Positions 28,903 through 37,687 are shown, counted from the first letter of the stretch. The stretch: 64,000 bases of DNA from Brevundimonas vesicularis (GCF_027886425.1 NZ_CP115671.1:2294001-2358000); one strand, 5' to 3'. Translations and numbers: made by a program. Notes: generated by a model not told the origin, from the letters alone.

Positions 28903-30495
28903 TCACATCCGGAACAGGCCGAACGTCGTCTCCGGGATCGGGGCGTTCAGGCTGGCGCTGATGGCCAGGCCGAGCACATCGCGCGTCTGGGCCGGGTCGA
29001 TGACGCCGTCGTCCCACAGGCGGGCGGTGGCGTAATAGGGATTGCCCTCGTCCTCGTACTTCTGGCGGATCGGCGCCTTGAAGGCCTCGGCGTCGTCCGC
29101 GCTCCAGGTCTCGGCGTCGCGGTGCACGGTGGCCAGGACGCTGGCGGCCTGTTCGCCACCCATGACCCCGATACGGCTGTTGGGCCAAGTGAACAGGAAG
29201 CGCGGCGAATAGGCCCGGCCGCACATGCCGTAGTTCCCCGCGCCGAAACTGCCGCCGATCAGGACGGTGAGCTTGGGCACTTCGGCCGAGGCCACGGCCG
29301 TCACCAGCTTGGCGCCGTCCTTGGCGATGCCGCCCGCCTCATATTTGCCGCCGACCATGAAGCCACTGATGTTCTGCAGGAACAGGAGCGGAATCTTGCG
29401 CTTGCAGGCCAGTTCAATGAAGTGGGCGCCCTTCTGGGCGCTTTCAGAAAAGATGACGCCGTTGTTGGCCAGGATGGCGACCGGATAGCCCCAGATGCGC
29501 GCAAACCCGCACACAAGGGTCGAGCCGTACAGGCTCTTGAACTCGTCGAACTCCGACCCGTCCACCAGCCGGGCGATGACCTCGCGCACATCATAGGGCG
29601 CGCGCACGTCGTCGGGGATCAGACCGTACAGCTCCTCCGCGTCAAAGGCCGGCGCGCGCGGTTCGCGCACATCCATATCGACGGCCTTGGTCGTGTTTAG
29701 ATTGGCGACGATGGAGCGCACGATTTCCAGCGCGTGCTCATCGTTCTCGGCGACATGATCGACCACGCCCGAGCGACGGCCGTGGGTTTCGGCCCCGCCC
29801 AGCTCCTCCGCCGAAATGACCTCGCCGGTTGCGGCCTTCACCAGCGGCGGGCCGGCCAGGAAGATGGCGCCCTGGTTCCTGACGATGATCGTCTCGTCCG
29901 ACATGGCCGGCACATAGGCCCCGCCGGCGGTGGACAGGCCCATGACGCAGGCGATCTGGGCGATGCCCTTGGCGCTCATCCGGGCCTGGTTGAAAAAGAT
30001 GCGGCCGAAATGGTCGCGGTCGGGAAACACCTCGGCCTGGTGCGGCAGATTGGCCCCGCCGCTATCGACCAGATAGACGCACGGCAGGCGGTTCTGCTCG
30101 GCGATCTCCTGAGCGCGCAGGTGCTTCTTCACCGTCATGGGGAAGTAGGCGCCGCCCTTCACCGTGGGATCATTGCAGACGATCATGACCTCGCGGCCCG
30201 AGACCCGACCGATGCCGGCGATGACGCCCGCCGCCGGGGCCTCGCCGTCATACATGTCGTGCGCAGCCAGTTGCCCGATCTCCAGGAAGGGCGAGCCGGG
30301 ATCTAGCAGGCGCTCGACGCGGTCGCGCGGCAACAGCTTGCCGCGAGCGACGTGACGCTCGCGAGATTTGTCGGACCCGCCGCGCGCGGCCTTGGCCACA
30401 TGGTCGCGTAACTCGGCGACCAGGGCGCTGTTGTGCGCGTGCAGAGACTTGTATTTTTGGCTTTGCGGATCGACCGCGGACGTCAGCTTCGGCAT
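28903..30495 (-). CDS. Methylcrotonyl-CoA carboxylase carboxyltransferase (beta) subunit
   Basis: A 530-residue biotin-dependent carboxyltransferase. Motifs in order: RHVARGKLLPRDRVERLLDPG, DPTVKGGAYFPMTVKKHLR (acyl-CoA pocket), YLVDSGGANLPHQAEVFPD, QIACVMGLSTAGGAYVPAMSD, EELGGAETHGRRSGVVDH, FLQNISGFMVGGKYEAGGI and GSFGAGNYGMCGRAYSPRF. The last three are characteristic of the MccB/LiuB branch. It transfers CO2 from biotin to 3-methylcrotonyl-CoA in leucine degradation. It is upstream of the hydratase; the alpha subunit lies 1.8 kb beyond on the same strand. Confidence 0.93.
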   Translation of the reverse strand: MPKLTSAVDPQSQKYKSLHAHNSALVAELRDHVAKAARGGSDKSRERHVARGKLLPRDRVERLLDPGSPFLEIGQLAAHDMYDGEAPAAGVIAGIGRVSGREVMIVCNDPTVKGGAYFPMTVKKHLRAQEIAEQNRLPCVYLVDSGGANLPHQAEVFPDRDHFGRIFFNQARMSAKGIAQIACVMGLSTAGGAYVPAMSDETIIVRNQGAIFLAGPPLVKAATGEVISAEELGGAETHGRRSGVVDHVAENDEHALEIVRSIVANLNTTKAVDMDVREPRAPAFDAEELYGLIPDDVRAPYDVREVIARLVDGSEFDEFKSLYGSTLVCGFARIWGYPVAILANNGVIFSESAQKGAHFIELACKRKIPLLFLQNISGFMVGGKYEAGGIAKDGAKLVTAVASAEVPKLTVLIGGSFGAGNYGMCGRAYSPRFLFTWPNSRIGVMGGEQAASVLATVHRDAETWSADDAEAFKAPIRQKYEDEGNPYYATARLWDDGVIDPAQTRDVLGLAISASLNAPIPETTFGLFRM

Positions 30496-30714
30496 GGGGC
30501 TGGTTTAGGCGGGGTCGAGGGGCGCCACAAGCGTCTGCCGCCATCCTTGCTTCCTCGCCCCTTTTCGCCTATAGGCCCCGCCTTTCCAGGGCTTCGGTCC
30601 TGTCGCGGAGCACCAAAGGGTTGGACGTTCGGTCCGGCCGCCGCGCCAGGAGCCATCGTGGAGACCGACTTACCCGGTCGTTTCCGCGCCGACGCCCACA
30701 AGGGAGACTACCGC

Positions 30715-31101
30715 ATGGCTCTTTACGAGCACACGGTCATGACGCGCCAGGATATCTCGGCGCAACAGGCCGAAGCGCTGAATGACACCATCAAGGATCT
30801 GATCGTCGCCGGTGGCGGCTCGGTCGCCAAGATCGAATACTGGGGTCTGCGCAACCTGACCTACCGCGTGAAGAAGAACCGCAAGGCTCACTATTCGCTG
30901 CTGGCCGTCGACGCCCCTCCGGCCGCTATGGCCGAAGTCGAGCGTCAGCTGTCGATCAACGAAGACGTGCTGCGCTGGCTGACAGTCCGCGTCGAGGAAC
31001 TCGACCTGGAACTGTCGCCGCTGCTGGCCCGCCGCGAGCGTGAACGCGAGCGTGAGCGCGAGCGCACCCCGCGCGACGACGCCGCCGCCGACGCCGAATA
31101 A
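30715..31101 (+). CDS. rpsF: 30S ribosomal protein S6
   Basis: A 128-residue S6: MALYEHTVMTRQDISAQQAE, VAKIEYWGLRNLTYRVKKNRKAHY, INEDVLRWLTVRVEELD and an unusually Arg/Glu-alternating tail (RERERERERERTPRDD). S6 pairs with S18 in the platform of the small subunit. ATG 30715 has AGGGAG 7 bases upstream. Longer in-frame starts (to 30433) cover the promoter-leader region. A stem GACCG/CGGTC in the leader (about 30661-30679) may be part of an autoregulatory S6:S18 site; I cannot confirm the conserved motif. Confidence 0.96.
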   Translation: MALYEHTVMTRQDISAQQAEALNDTIKDLIVAGGGSVAKIEYWGLRNLTYRVKKNRKAHYSLLAVDAPPAAMAEVERQLSINEDVLRWLTVRVEELDLELSPLLARRERERERERERTPRDDAAADAE

Positions 31102-31113
31102 GGAACCCGGAAC

Positions 31114-31392
31114 ATGACCGATACCACTGCCCCGACCCCGGGCGCACCGGCGGGCTCCGGCGCCGCCGGCCGCCGCCCCTTCTATCGTCGCCGCAAGGTC
31201 TGCCCGTTCTCGGGCGCCAATGCGCCGAAGATCGATTACAAGGACGTCAAGCTGCTGCAGCGTTACGTCTCCGAACGCGGCAAGATCGTGCCTTCGCGCA
31301 TCACCGCCGTCTCCCAGAAGAAGCAGCGTGAACTGGCCAAGGCCATCAAGCGCGCTCGCTATCTGGCCCTCCTGCCTTACGTGGTGAAGTGA
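31114..31392 (+). CDS. rpsR: 30S ribosomal protein S18
   Basis: A 92-residue S18. A low-complexity Ala/Gly/Pro N-terminal tail of 18 residues precedes RRPFYRRRKVCPFSG, KIDYKDVKLLQRYVSERGKI and PSRITAVSQKKQRELAKAIKRAR. It lies 12 bases after rpsF, with GGAAC before ATG, and 1 base before rplI, the conserved rpsF-rpsR-rplI operon. Confidence 0.96.
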   Translation: MTDTTAPTPGAPAGSGAAGRRPFYRRRKVCPFSGANAPKIDYKDVKLLQRYVSERGKIVPSRITAVSQKKQRELAKAIKRARYLALLPYVVK

Positions 31393-31393
31393 G

Positions 31394-31978
31394 ATGAAGG
31401 TCGTTCTGCTTGAACGCGTCGAGAATCTCGGCGCCATCGGCGACGTCGTGTCCGTCAAGGACGGCTTCGCCCGTAACTTCCTTCTGCCGCGCGATAAGGC
31501 CCGCCGGGCCACCGCCGCCAACCTGAAAGCGTTCGAACTCGACCGCGCCGCCATCGAGCAGCGCAACGAGAAGAACAAGGCTGATGCACAGAAGGTCGCC
31601 GACAAGATCGACGGCCAGACCTACGTCATGATCCGTCAGGCCGGTGAAACCGGTCACCTGTACGGTTCGGTCGCCGGTCGCGATGTCGCCGAGGCCATCC
31701 AGGCCGAAGGCGGCAAGGTCGAGCGCTCGCAGGTCGTCCTGAACACGGCGATCAAGAGCCTGGGCGTCCACGAAGTGCCGGTTCGCCTGCACGCCGAGGT
31801 CCGCGCCACGGTCAAGATCAACATCGCCCGCTCGATGGACGAGGCCGAGCGCCAAGCCAAGGGCGAGGATGTGATCCGCAGCCAGTTCGACGATGAGCGC
31901 CAGGCCGCCGAACAATCGGCCCAGGAACTGATCGAAGGCGGCGCCGGTCAACAAGAAGGCTTCGGCGACGAAGCCTGA
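31394..31978 (+). CDS. rplI: 50S ribosomal protein L9
   Basis: A 194-residue L9, with the N-domain MKVVLLERVENLGAIGDVVSVKDGFARNFLLP split by the long connecting helix (residues 42-75) from the C-terminal 23S-rRNA-binding domain (YGSVAGRDVAEAIQAEGGKV, IKSLGVHEVPVRLH). The tail beyond residue 150 is acidic and longer than in E. coli L9 (149 residues), as in other alphaproteobacteria. Ends at a strong terminator. Confidence 0.96.
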   Translation: MKVVLLERVENLGAIGDVVSVKDGFARNFLLPRDKARRATAANLKAFELDRAAIEQRNEKNKADAQKVADKIDGQTYVMIRQAGETGHLYGSVAGRDVAEAIQAEGGKVERSQVVLNTAIKSLGVHEVPVRLHAEVRATVKINIARSMDEAERQAKGEDVIRSQFDDERQAAEQSAQELIEGGAGQQEGFGDEA

Positions 31979-32004
31979 TCCGACCGGATCGCGAAACACA
32001 TCAA

Positions 32005-32035
32005 GGGCGCGTCTCGCAAGGGACGCGCCCTTTTT
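32005..32035 (+). terminator. Intrinsic terminator of the rpsF-rpsR-rplI operon
   Basis: Stem GGGCGCGTC/GACGCGCCC with an 8-base loop, followed directly by TTTTT; 27 bases after the rplI stop. Confidence 0.92.
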
Positions 32036-32127
32036 GCTGCGCGCGAACGGCATCCACCGCACGGCCGATCGTCACCTTGACCTATGACAAGATTACAACA
32101 AACCCAGATCATTGATCTCTCAAATGG

Positions 32128-32139
32128 ATGTCTAGACAT
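32128..32139. promoter_or_regulatory. Perfect 12-bp palindrome upstream of a TonB receptor
   Basis: ATGTCTAGACAT, a perfect 12-bp palindrome, lies in the 273-bp gap ahead of the first TonB-dependent receptor, ten bases before a TTGACG that could serve as a -35 element. It looks like a regulator's operator. No regulator gene is adjacent and I do not know the binding protein. Confidence 0.45.
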
Positions 32140-32205
32140 TAAGCTTGCTTGACGTCGTCACATTGCGGTCACAGCCTGCAATTGAGGCCTGCGTTTCGAT
32201 TATAC

Positions 32206-32222
32206 GCGCAAGATTATTGCGC
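32206..32222. promoter_or_regulatory. Inverted repeat GCGCAA-N5-TTGCGC in the receptor leader
   Basis: Exact 6-bp arms around a 5-base AT-rich centre (GATTA), followed by TTTT, 87 bases upstream of the receptor start. It could be a second operator or an early RNA hairpin; the tail of only four T does not make a convincing terminator. Confidence 0.4.
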
Positions 32223-32308
32223 TTTTCGAGACGCCGACCGAGGGCGACGGCATGACGGCCTGCCGAGCGCCGACACAGAGGGCTGTCGTGCATCGTCGGG
32301 GACTATCA

Positions 32309-34765
32309 ATGAAAATCGGATACGGTCGTCAGGCCCTATTGGCCTTTGCCTCCACCAGCGCGCTCTTCATCGCCTCATCGGCGTTCGCCCAGACAACCCC
32401 TCCGCCAAGTGAAGCCACCGATGTCGATGAGATCGTCGTCACCGGCACGCGCACCGTTGGGCGCAGCCGGCTCGACAGCGTCGCGCCCGTCGATGTCATC
32501 ACCGGCGAAACTCTGGCGAAACAGGGCACTGGCACAGAGCTGGCCGCCGCCCTCGCCGCCACCGCCCCGTCCATCAACTTCCCTCGTCCCGCCATTTCCG
32601 ACGGCTCCGATCACGTTCGTCCGGCAACCCTGCGCGGTCTTGCTCCTGACCAGACCCTTGTCCTGATCAACGGTCAGCGCGGCCATGTCGGCGCCCTGGT
32701 GAACGTAAACGGCGCGCTTGGCCGTGGCTCGACCGCCTTCGACCTGAATACGATTCCGTCGATCAGCCTTGGCTCGGTCGAAGTCCTGCGTGACGGCGCT
32801 TCGGCGCAATATGGCGCCGACGCCATCGCCGGCGTCATCAATCTGCGTCTGCGCCAGGCGTCGAGCGGCGGCGGCATCACCGCCAACTACGGCATCTACG
32901 ACACCGACTTCACGACCGCGCGCGGCGAGCACAGCCGCCGCGACGGCGAACAGACCTCGCTCGCCGGCTGGGTCGGCCTGCCCCTGTTTGGCGACGGCTT
33001 CCTGACCCTTTCGGGCGAAGTCCAGAAACGCCAGCCCACCAATCGCTCCGACTACGCGGCGACCACTGCGGTCAACGGAGGCAGTGCGACCACCGTCATT
33101 GGTCGCTTCGGCGATCCCTATACAGAAGCCTACACCGGCTATTTCAACGCCGGAAAACCGCTTGGCGGCGAATGGGAAGCCTATGCCTTCGGCGGCTATC
33201 AGAAGCGCAAGTCCGAGGCTGCGGCGACCGCCCGCGCCTTCAACAACTCAAACAACGTCACCGCCATCTATCCCAATGGCTTCCTGCCAATCATCGCCGC
33301 CGACATCGACGACTACAATATATACGGCGGCCTGAAAGGCCCCGCCGCCGGCTTCGACTGGGACATCTCAATCGGGTACGGCCGAAACGAGTTGGACTAT
33401 CGCGTCCTGAACTCCCTGAACGCCTCCTATGGCGCCGCCTCCCAGACCCAGTTCGACGCCGGCGGCCTCAGCTACGGTCAACTGACCATCGGCGTGGATG
33501 CGGTGAAACAGATCGAAGCGAACCTGTATGAACCGCTCAACGTCGCCTTGGGAGTCGAATACCGACGCGAGGACTTCAACGTCACCGCAGGCGAGCCGAC
33601 ATCCTACAACAAGGGCCCCGTCACGGCCGGCGGCGCCGGATCGCAGGGCTTCCCTGGCTTTGCGCCATCTAATGCGGTCGATGTCGATCGCAACAACATC
33701 AGCGCTTACATCGACCTGGAGGGCAAATTCTCCGAACAGTTCAGTGTCGGTCTGGCCGGGCGCTACGAGGACTATTCCGATTTCGGCGATCAGTTCACGG
33801 GCAAGATTTCGGGACGCTACGACTTCACCGAGGCCTTCGCCCTGCGTGGCGCCATTTCGACGGGCTTCAAATCGCCAGCCCTTCAGCAACAGTACTTCAG
33901 CTACATCGCCACCAACCTTGTCGCCACAGCGGGCGGCGTGGTGCTGCAGCAGAACGGCTCGTACCGGGTCGACGATCCTATCGCGATCGCCCTGGGCTCA
34001 AAGCCGCTGGAGCCCGAGACCTCGACCAACTACTCGCTCGGCGCGGTCTTCCGACATGAAGGCTTCGAACTGACGGTGGACACCTACCGCATCGATGTCG
34101 CTGACCGGATCATCTATTCCGAGACGCTCGGCGTGTCGCGGCCCAGCCAGACGGCGCAATCCACGGCTGCCATTCAGGCTCTGCTCGCTCCGTTCGGCGT
34201 GACCGGCGCGCGGTTCTTCCTGAACGGTGTGGACACCTCGACCAGCGGCGTCGATGTCGTGGCGCGCTATCGGACGCAGCAGGATTTCGGGCGGTTCGAT
34301 TTCACACTGGCGGGCAACTTCAACTCCACCGAAGTGACCAAGACGCCAGCGGTTCCCAGCAACCTCGCCATTGCCCCGTCAGACGCCTTCCTCTTCGACC
34401 GCTCTTCCAAACTGTCGTTTGAGCAAGGCACGCCGGAACAGAAGATCGTCGCCAGCGTGGACTGGTCGCTGGGTGACTTCGGTGCGACCTTGAAGGGCAC
34501 CAGCTACGACAGCGTTCTGGTCGCCAACAACAACGCCACCCTGGACTACGAAACGGGCGACGCGCTGCTCGTGGATCTGGAGGGCCGCTACACTCTGCCG
34601 TTCGGCGTGTCGCTCGCTGTCGGCGTGAACAACCTGACCGACGAATATCCAACCGCCACGCCGATCAACATCAACGGCGCGACGGGTTCGGTGGGTTACC
34701 CGAGCTATTCGCCTTATGGCTTCAACGGCCGCTTCTTCTACGGCCGGCTGAGCTACAGCTTCTAA
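32309..34765 (+). CDS. TonB-dependent outer-membrane receptor (copy 1)
   Basis: An 818-residue receptor. Signal peptide to about residue 27 (ending SSAFAQ), a TonB box in VDEIVVTGTR, a plug domain (LRGLAPDQTLVLINGQRGH, VEVLRDGASAQYGADAIAGVIN) to about residue 165, and a 22-strand barrel ending in a terminal Phe (FYGRLSYSF). It takes up an unidentified substrate; nothing in the neighbours decides it. ATG 32309 (MKIGYGRQ) is chosen because it opens the signal peptide; an upstream in-frame ATG at 32252 adds a polar leader. It is a close paralogue of the receptor at 35105. Confidence 0.92.
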   Translation: MKIGYGRQALLAFASTSALFIASSAFAQTTPPPSEATDVDEIVVTGTRTVGRSRLDSVAPVDVITGETLAKQGTGTELAAALAATAPSINFPRPAISDGSDHVRPATLRGLAPDQTLVLINGQRGHVGALVNVNGALGRGSTAFDLNTIPSISLGSVEVLRDGASAQYGADAIAGVINLRLRQASSGGGITANYGIYDTDFTTARGEHSRRDGEQTSLAGWVGLPLFGDGFLTLSGEVQKRQPTNRSDYAATTAVNGGSATTVIGRFGDPYTEAYTGYFNAGKPLGGEWEAYAFGGYQKRKSEAAATARAFNNSNNVTAIYPNGFLPIIAADIDDYNIYGGLKGPAAGFDWDISIGYGRNELDYRVLNSLNASYGAASQTQFDAGGLSYGQLTIGVDAVKQIEANLYEPLNVALGVEYRREDFNVTAGEPTSYNKGPVTAGGAGSQGFPGFAPSNAVDVDRNNISAYIDLEGKFSEQFSVGLAGRYEDYSDFGDQFTGKISGRYDFTEAFALRGAISTGFKSPALQQQYFSYIATNLVATAGGVVLQQNGSYRVDDPIAIALGSKPLEPETSTNYSLGAVFRHEGFELTVDTYRIDVADRIIYSETLGVSRPSQTAQSTAAIQALLAPFGVTGARFFLNGVDTSTSGVDVVARYRTQQDFGRFDFTLAGNFNSTEVTKTPAVPSNLAIAPSDAFLFDRSSKLSFEQGTPEQKIVASVDWSLGDFGATLKGTSYDSVLVANNNATLDYETGDALLVDLEGRYTLPFGVSLAVGVNNLTDEYPTATPININGATGSVGYPSYSPYGFNGRFFYGRLSYSF

Positions 34766-34785
34766 GCCAACTGATATACCACTCG

Positions 34786-34815
34786 AATGGGGCGTCCTTC
34801 GGAGCGCCCCATTTT
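34786..34815 (+). terminator. Intrinsic terminator of TonB receptor copy 1
   Basis: Stem TGGGGCG/CGCCCCA capped by a TCC-TTC-GGA hairpin and followed by TTTT, 20 bases past the stop. It separates the two receptor genes into independent transcripts. Confidence 0.88.
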
Positions 34816-34871
34816 GCGTGGCGATAGATTTCCTACTGACTGCTGCAACAAAACATGGCCGCCTGCGTCGA

Positions 34872-34899
34872 TTGACCCGCCGCACCTTCGCCCTGATAT
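34872..34899 (+). promoter_or_regulatory. Candidate promoter of TonB receptor copy 2
   Basis: TTGACC (34872-34877), a 16-base spacer and TGATAT (34894-34899), a sigma70-like arrangement. Transcription would begin near 34906, upstream of the candidate leader peptide and about 200 bases upstream of the receptor. Confidence 0.4.
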
Positions 34900-34944
34900 G
34901 GCCATGACCGCCGGGACCTCCCCGACCTTGCGGTTGGAGAGGCC

Positions 34945-35004
34945 ATGAAGATCACCCCCCGTTTTACGGCGACGCCGCCCGCCATCGCGCGATGTTGCGG
35001 CTGA
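34945..35004 (+). CDS. Candidate 19-residue leader peptide ending Cys-Cys-Gly
   Basis: ATG at 34945 is preceded by GGAGAGG at 4-6 nt, one of the better ribosome sites in this window. It encodes MKITPRFTATPPAIARCCG and stops with TGA (35002-35004). The adjacent Cys codons (TGT TGC) sit two codons before the stop, and the stop codon itself lies in the 5' arm of a stem-loop (35000-35056). The receptor gene starts 100 bases further on. The arrangement resembles an attenuator whose ribosome position depends on charged tRNA-Cys, known for poly-Cys leaders in mycobacteria. That role here is inference. Confidence 0.45.
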   Translation: MKITPRFTATPPAIARCCG

Positions 35005-35056
35005 GACCGCAAGACACCTGAACTTCGGATCGACCTCAAAGCCCGTCGCGGTCAGC
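35000..35056 (+). promoter_or_regulatory. Stem-loop over the leader-peptide stop codon
   Basis: GCTGA (35000-35004) pairs with TCAGC (35052-35056), and CCGC (35007-35010) with GCGG (35048-35051), leaving a 2-base bulge and a 37-base loop. A ribosome paused on the Cys codons or at the TGA would cover the 5' arm and open the stem. Confidence 0.4.
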
Positions 35057-35104
35057 GGCGGCGATGCGCGCTCGCGCCAAAAACAGACTTTAGGAAATCT
35101 CTCA

Positions 35105-37528
35105 ATGCGCTCTCTTTCTCAACGGGCCGCCGCACCGGCCCTGCTCGCAACCGTTTCGACCTTCGCCCTGCTGAGCGCCGCCCCGGCCTTTGCTCAAAAC
35201 GCCGAACCCGTCGCCGATGAGGCGGCGCAGGTGGACGATATCGTCGTGACCGGCACGCGGGTCCAGAACCGCTCGCGCCTCGACACCCTGGCGCCCGTCG
35301 ATGTCGTGACGTCCGAGGCGTTGCAAACGCGCGGCACGACCGAATTCGCCACCGCCCTGGCCCAGGCCGTGCCCTCGCTGACCTTCCAGCGGCCGTCGGC
35401 CAACGATGGCTCGGACTCGATCCGCCCGATCACCTTGCGCGGCCTGTCGCCGGACCAGACGCTGGTGCTAGTCAACGGCACGCGTCGCCATGCCTCGGCC
35501 CTGGTCAACGTCAACGGCGTGGTGGGGCGCGGGTCGGCCGCCGTCGATCTGAACACCATTCCGACCGGCGCTCTGGACCGGGTTGAAGTGCTGCGTGACG
35601 GCGCCTCGGCCCAGTACGGCTCGGACGCCATCGCCGGGGTGGTGAACCTGCGCCTGAAGGAGGCCTCCAGCGGCGGCGGCGCCAGCGTGACCTACGGCCA
35701 GTATTTCACCACGGTGAAGACCGCGCGCGGTGAACGCGACGAGACCGACGGCGGCACCGTCACGGCCTCGGCCTGGCAAGGGTTCTCACTGGGCGACGAC
35801 GGCTTTCTGACCCTGTCGGCGGAGTATCTGAATCGCGAGTCGACCAATCGCTCGGACTATGATCCCCGCGCGGCGGCGAACGGAGCGATCACCGCCCGGT
35901 TCGGCGACCCGGACGTTGAGCAATGGACCGTGTTCGCCAATGCCGGCAAGGGGCTGGGCAACGGCTGGGAGGCCTACGGCTGGGCCGGCTATCAGGACCG
36001 CGACAGCGAAGGCGCCGCCTTCCCTCGCCTGTCCGACAACGTCAACAATGTCGCCTCGATCTACCCGAACGGCTTCCTGCCGAAGGTCGCCATCAATTCG
36101 AAAGACGCCTCGCTGGCCGGCGGCCTGCGCGGCGAACTGGCGGGCTGGAACACAGACATCAGCCTGACCTATGGCCGCAATGCTCTGGACTTCCGCACCG
36201 AGGATTCGCTGAACTCCACCTACGGCGCGACTTCGCCGACCAGCTTCGATTCCGGCCGCCTGATCTATGACCAACTAGTGCTGGGCGCCGACTTCAGCCG
36301 TGAGTTCGAGGTCGGTCTGTCCGGCGGCCCGCTGAATTTCGCCTGGGGCCTGGAGCAGCGCTGGGAAAACTACAAGATCGAGGCCGGTCAGCCCGAGAGC
36401 TACAACCGCGGCCCCCTGGGCGCCAACACCGCCCTGACCGGCGGCGCCCAGGGCTTCGTCGGCTTCCAGCCCTCGAACGCCGTCGATGTCGATCGCGACA
36501 ACTTCGCCGCCTACGCCGACGTCGAAATTCCCCTGACCGACAAGCTGCGCGTCGAAGGCGCCGTGCGGTTCGAGGACTATTCCGACTTCGGCGACACCCA
36601 GACGGGCAAGCTGTCGGCCCGCTATGATTTCACCCCCAGCTTCGCCCTGCGCGGTTCGGTCTCGACCGCCTTCCGCGCGCCGTCGTTGCAGCAGTCGTAT
36701 TTCACCTCCACCGCCTCGGTGATCCAGAACGGCGCCGTGGTCGAAACCGGCACCTTCCCGGCCACCAGCGCGGTCGCGACCGCCCTTGGCGCGCGTCCGC
36801 TGAAGGCCGAGACCTCGACCAACTATTCGGTCGGCGCGGTGGTTCGTCTGGGCCGGTTCGACCTGACGGTCGACGCCTACAAGATCGACATCGACGATCA
36901 GATCGTTCTGTCCGAATTGATCAACCGGACGTTCTCGGGCCAGGTCGCCAGCCTGCTGGATCCGCAAGGCGTCCAGGCCGCGCGCTTCTTCCTGAATGGG
37001 GTCTCGACCTCGACCGAAGGCGTGGACATCGTCGGGCGTTATCGTCTGCCGACCGACACGCTCGGCGATTTCGACTTCACCGTCGCGGCCAACTTCAACG
37101 ATGTGTCGGTCAACCGCGTGCCGACGTCCTCCTCGGTGCTGAACCCGGTGCCGACGCTGTTCGCCCGCCAACGCATCCTGACCATCGAAGACGGCACGCC
37201 CGACACCAAGGTTTCGGCGTCGGCGGACTGGAGCCGGGACAAGTGGGGCGCCACGGTTCGCGCCACCTACTATGGCGACGTGCTGCAACCCGGATCGACT
37301 GCGGCGAACGACTACAGCACCGGGGCCAAGACGGTCGTGGATCTGGAAGGCCGGTTCCAGCTTACGGAACGTGTCGGCGTGGCGATCGGCGTGGACAATG
37401 TGTTTGACGAATATCCGGACTTCGTGCCGGCGTCGCTGAACTCCAACGGCGTTCTGGGTTTCCCCTACTATTCGCCCTTCGGTTTCAACGGTCGCTACGG
37501 CTATGCGCGCCTCAGCCTGAAATGGTGA
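35105..37528 (+). CDS. TonB-dependent outer-membrane receptor (copy 2)
   Basis: An 807-residue receptor, parallel to copy 1 throughout. Signal peptide (ending APAFAQ), TonB box region DDIVVTGTRV, plug (LRGLSPDQTLVLVNGTRRHA, VLRDGASAQYGSDAIAGVVN), barrel and C-terminal FNGRYGYARLSLKW. Plug motifs, barrel sections such as RYDF(T)xxFALRG(A/S)xSTxF and the last strands are nearly the same in both, so they arose by duplication. The substrate is unknown. AGGAAA precedes ATG 35105. It ends at its own terminator. Confidence 0.93.
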   Translation: MRSLSQRAAAPALLATVSTFALLSAAPAFAQNAEPVADEAAQVDDIVVTGTRVQNRSRLDTLAPVDVVTSEALQTRGTTEFATALAQAVPSLTFQRPSANDGSDSIRPITLRGLSPDQTLVLVNGTRRHASALVNVNGVVGRGSAAVDLNTIPTGALDRVEVLRDGASAQYGSDAIAGVVNLRLKEASSGGGASVTYGQYFTTVKTARGERDETDGGTVTASAWQGFSLGDDGFLTLSAEYLNRESTNRSDYDPRAAANGAITARFGDPDVEQWTVFANAGKGLGNGWEAYGWAGYQDRDSEGAAFPRLSDNVNNVASIYPNGFLPKVAINSKDASLAGGLRGELAGWNTDISLTYGRNALDFRTEDSLNSTYGATSPTSFDSGRLIYDQLVLGADFSREFEVGLSGGPLNFAWGLEQRWENYKIEAGQPESYNRGPLGANTALTGGAQGFVGFQPSNAVDVDRDNFAAYADVEIPLTDKLRVEGAVRFEDYSDFGDTQTGKLSARYDFTPSFALRGSVSTAFRAPSLQQSYFTSTASVIQNGAVVETGTFPATSAVATALGARPLKAETSTNYSVGAVVRLGRFDLTVDAYKIDIDDQIVLSELINRTFSGQVASLLDPQGVQAARFFLNGVSTSTEGVDIVGRYRLPTDTLGDFDFTVAANFNDVSVNRVPTSSSVLNPVPTLFARQRILTIEDGTPDTKVSASADWSRDKWGATVRATYYGDVLQPGSTAANDYSTGAKTVVDLEGRFQLTERVGVAIGVDNVFDEYPDFVPASLNSNGVLGFPYYSPFGFNGRYGYARLSLKW

Positions 37529-37554
37529 GGTCGGGCTGATCGCCAACGAGGCAG

Positions 37555-37578
37555 GGGCGCTCTTCGGAGCGCCCTTTT
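37555..37578 (+). terminator. Intrinsic terminator of TonB receptor copy 2
   Basis: Perfect 8-bp stem GGGCGCTC/GAGCGCCC with a TTCG loop followed by TTTT, 26 bases past the stop. Similar in design to the terminator after copy 1. Confidence 0.92.
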
Positions 37579-37687
37579 GCTTGTTTGCATTACGAAACCT
37601 TCAGCTTGGCCGTTCTCCGCGCCCCAGTTGCGACACATATCGCCGTTCAATCTAGGCGCAGCCAAAGGGGGCTTTGGAGGGGACCAG

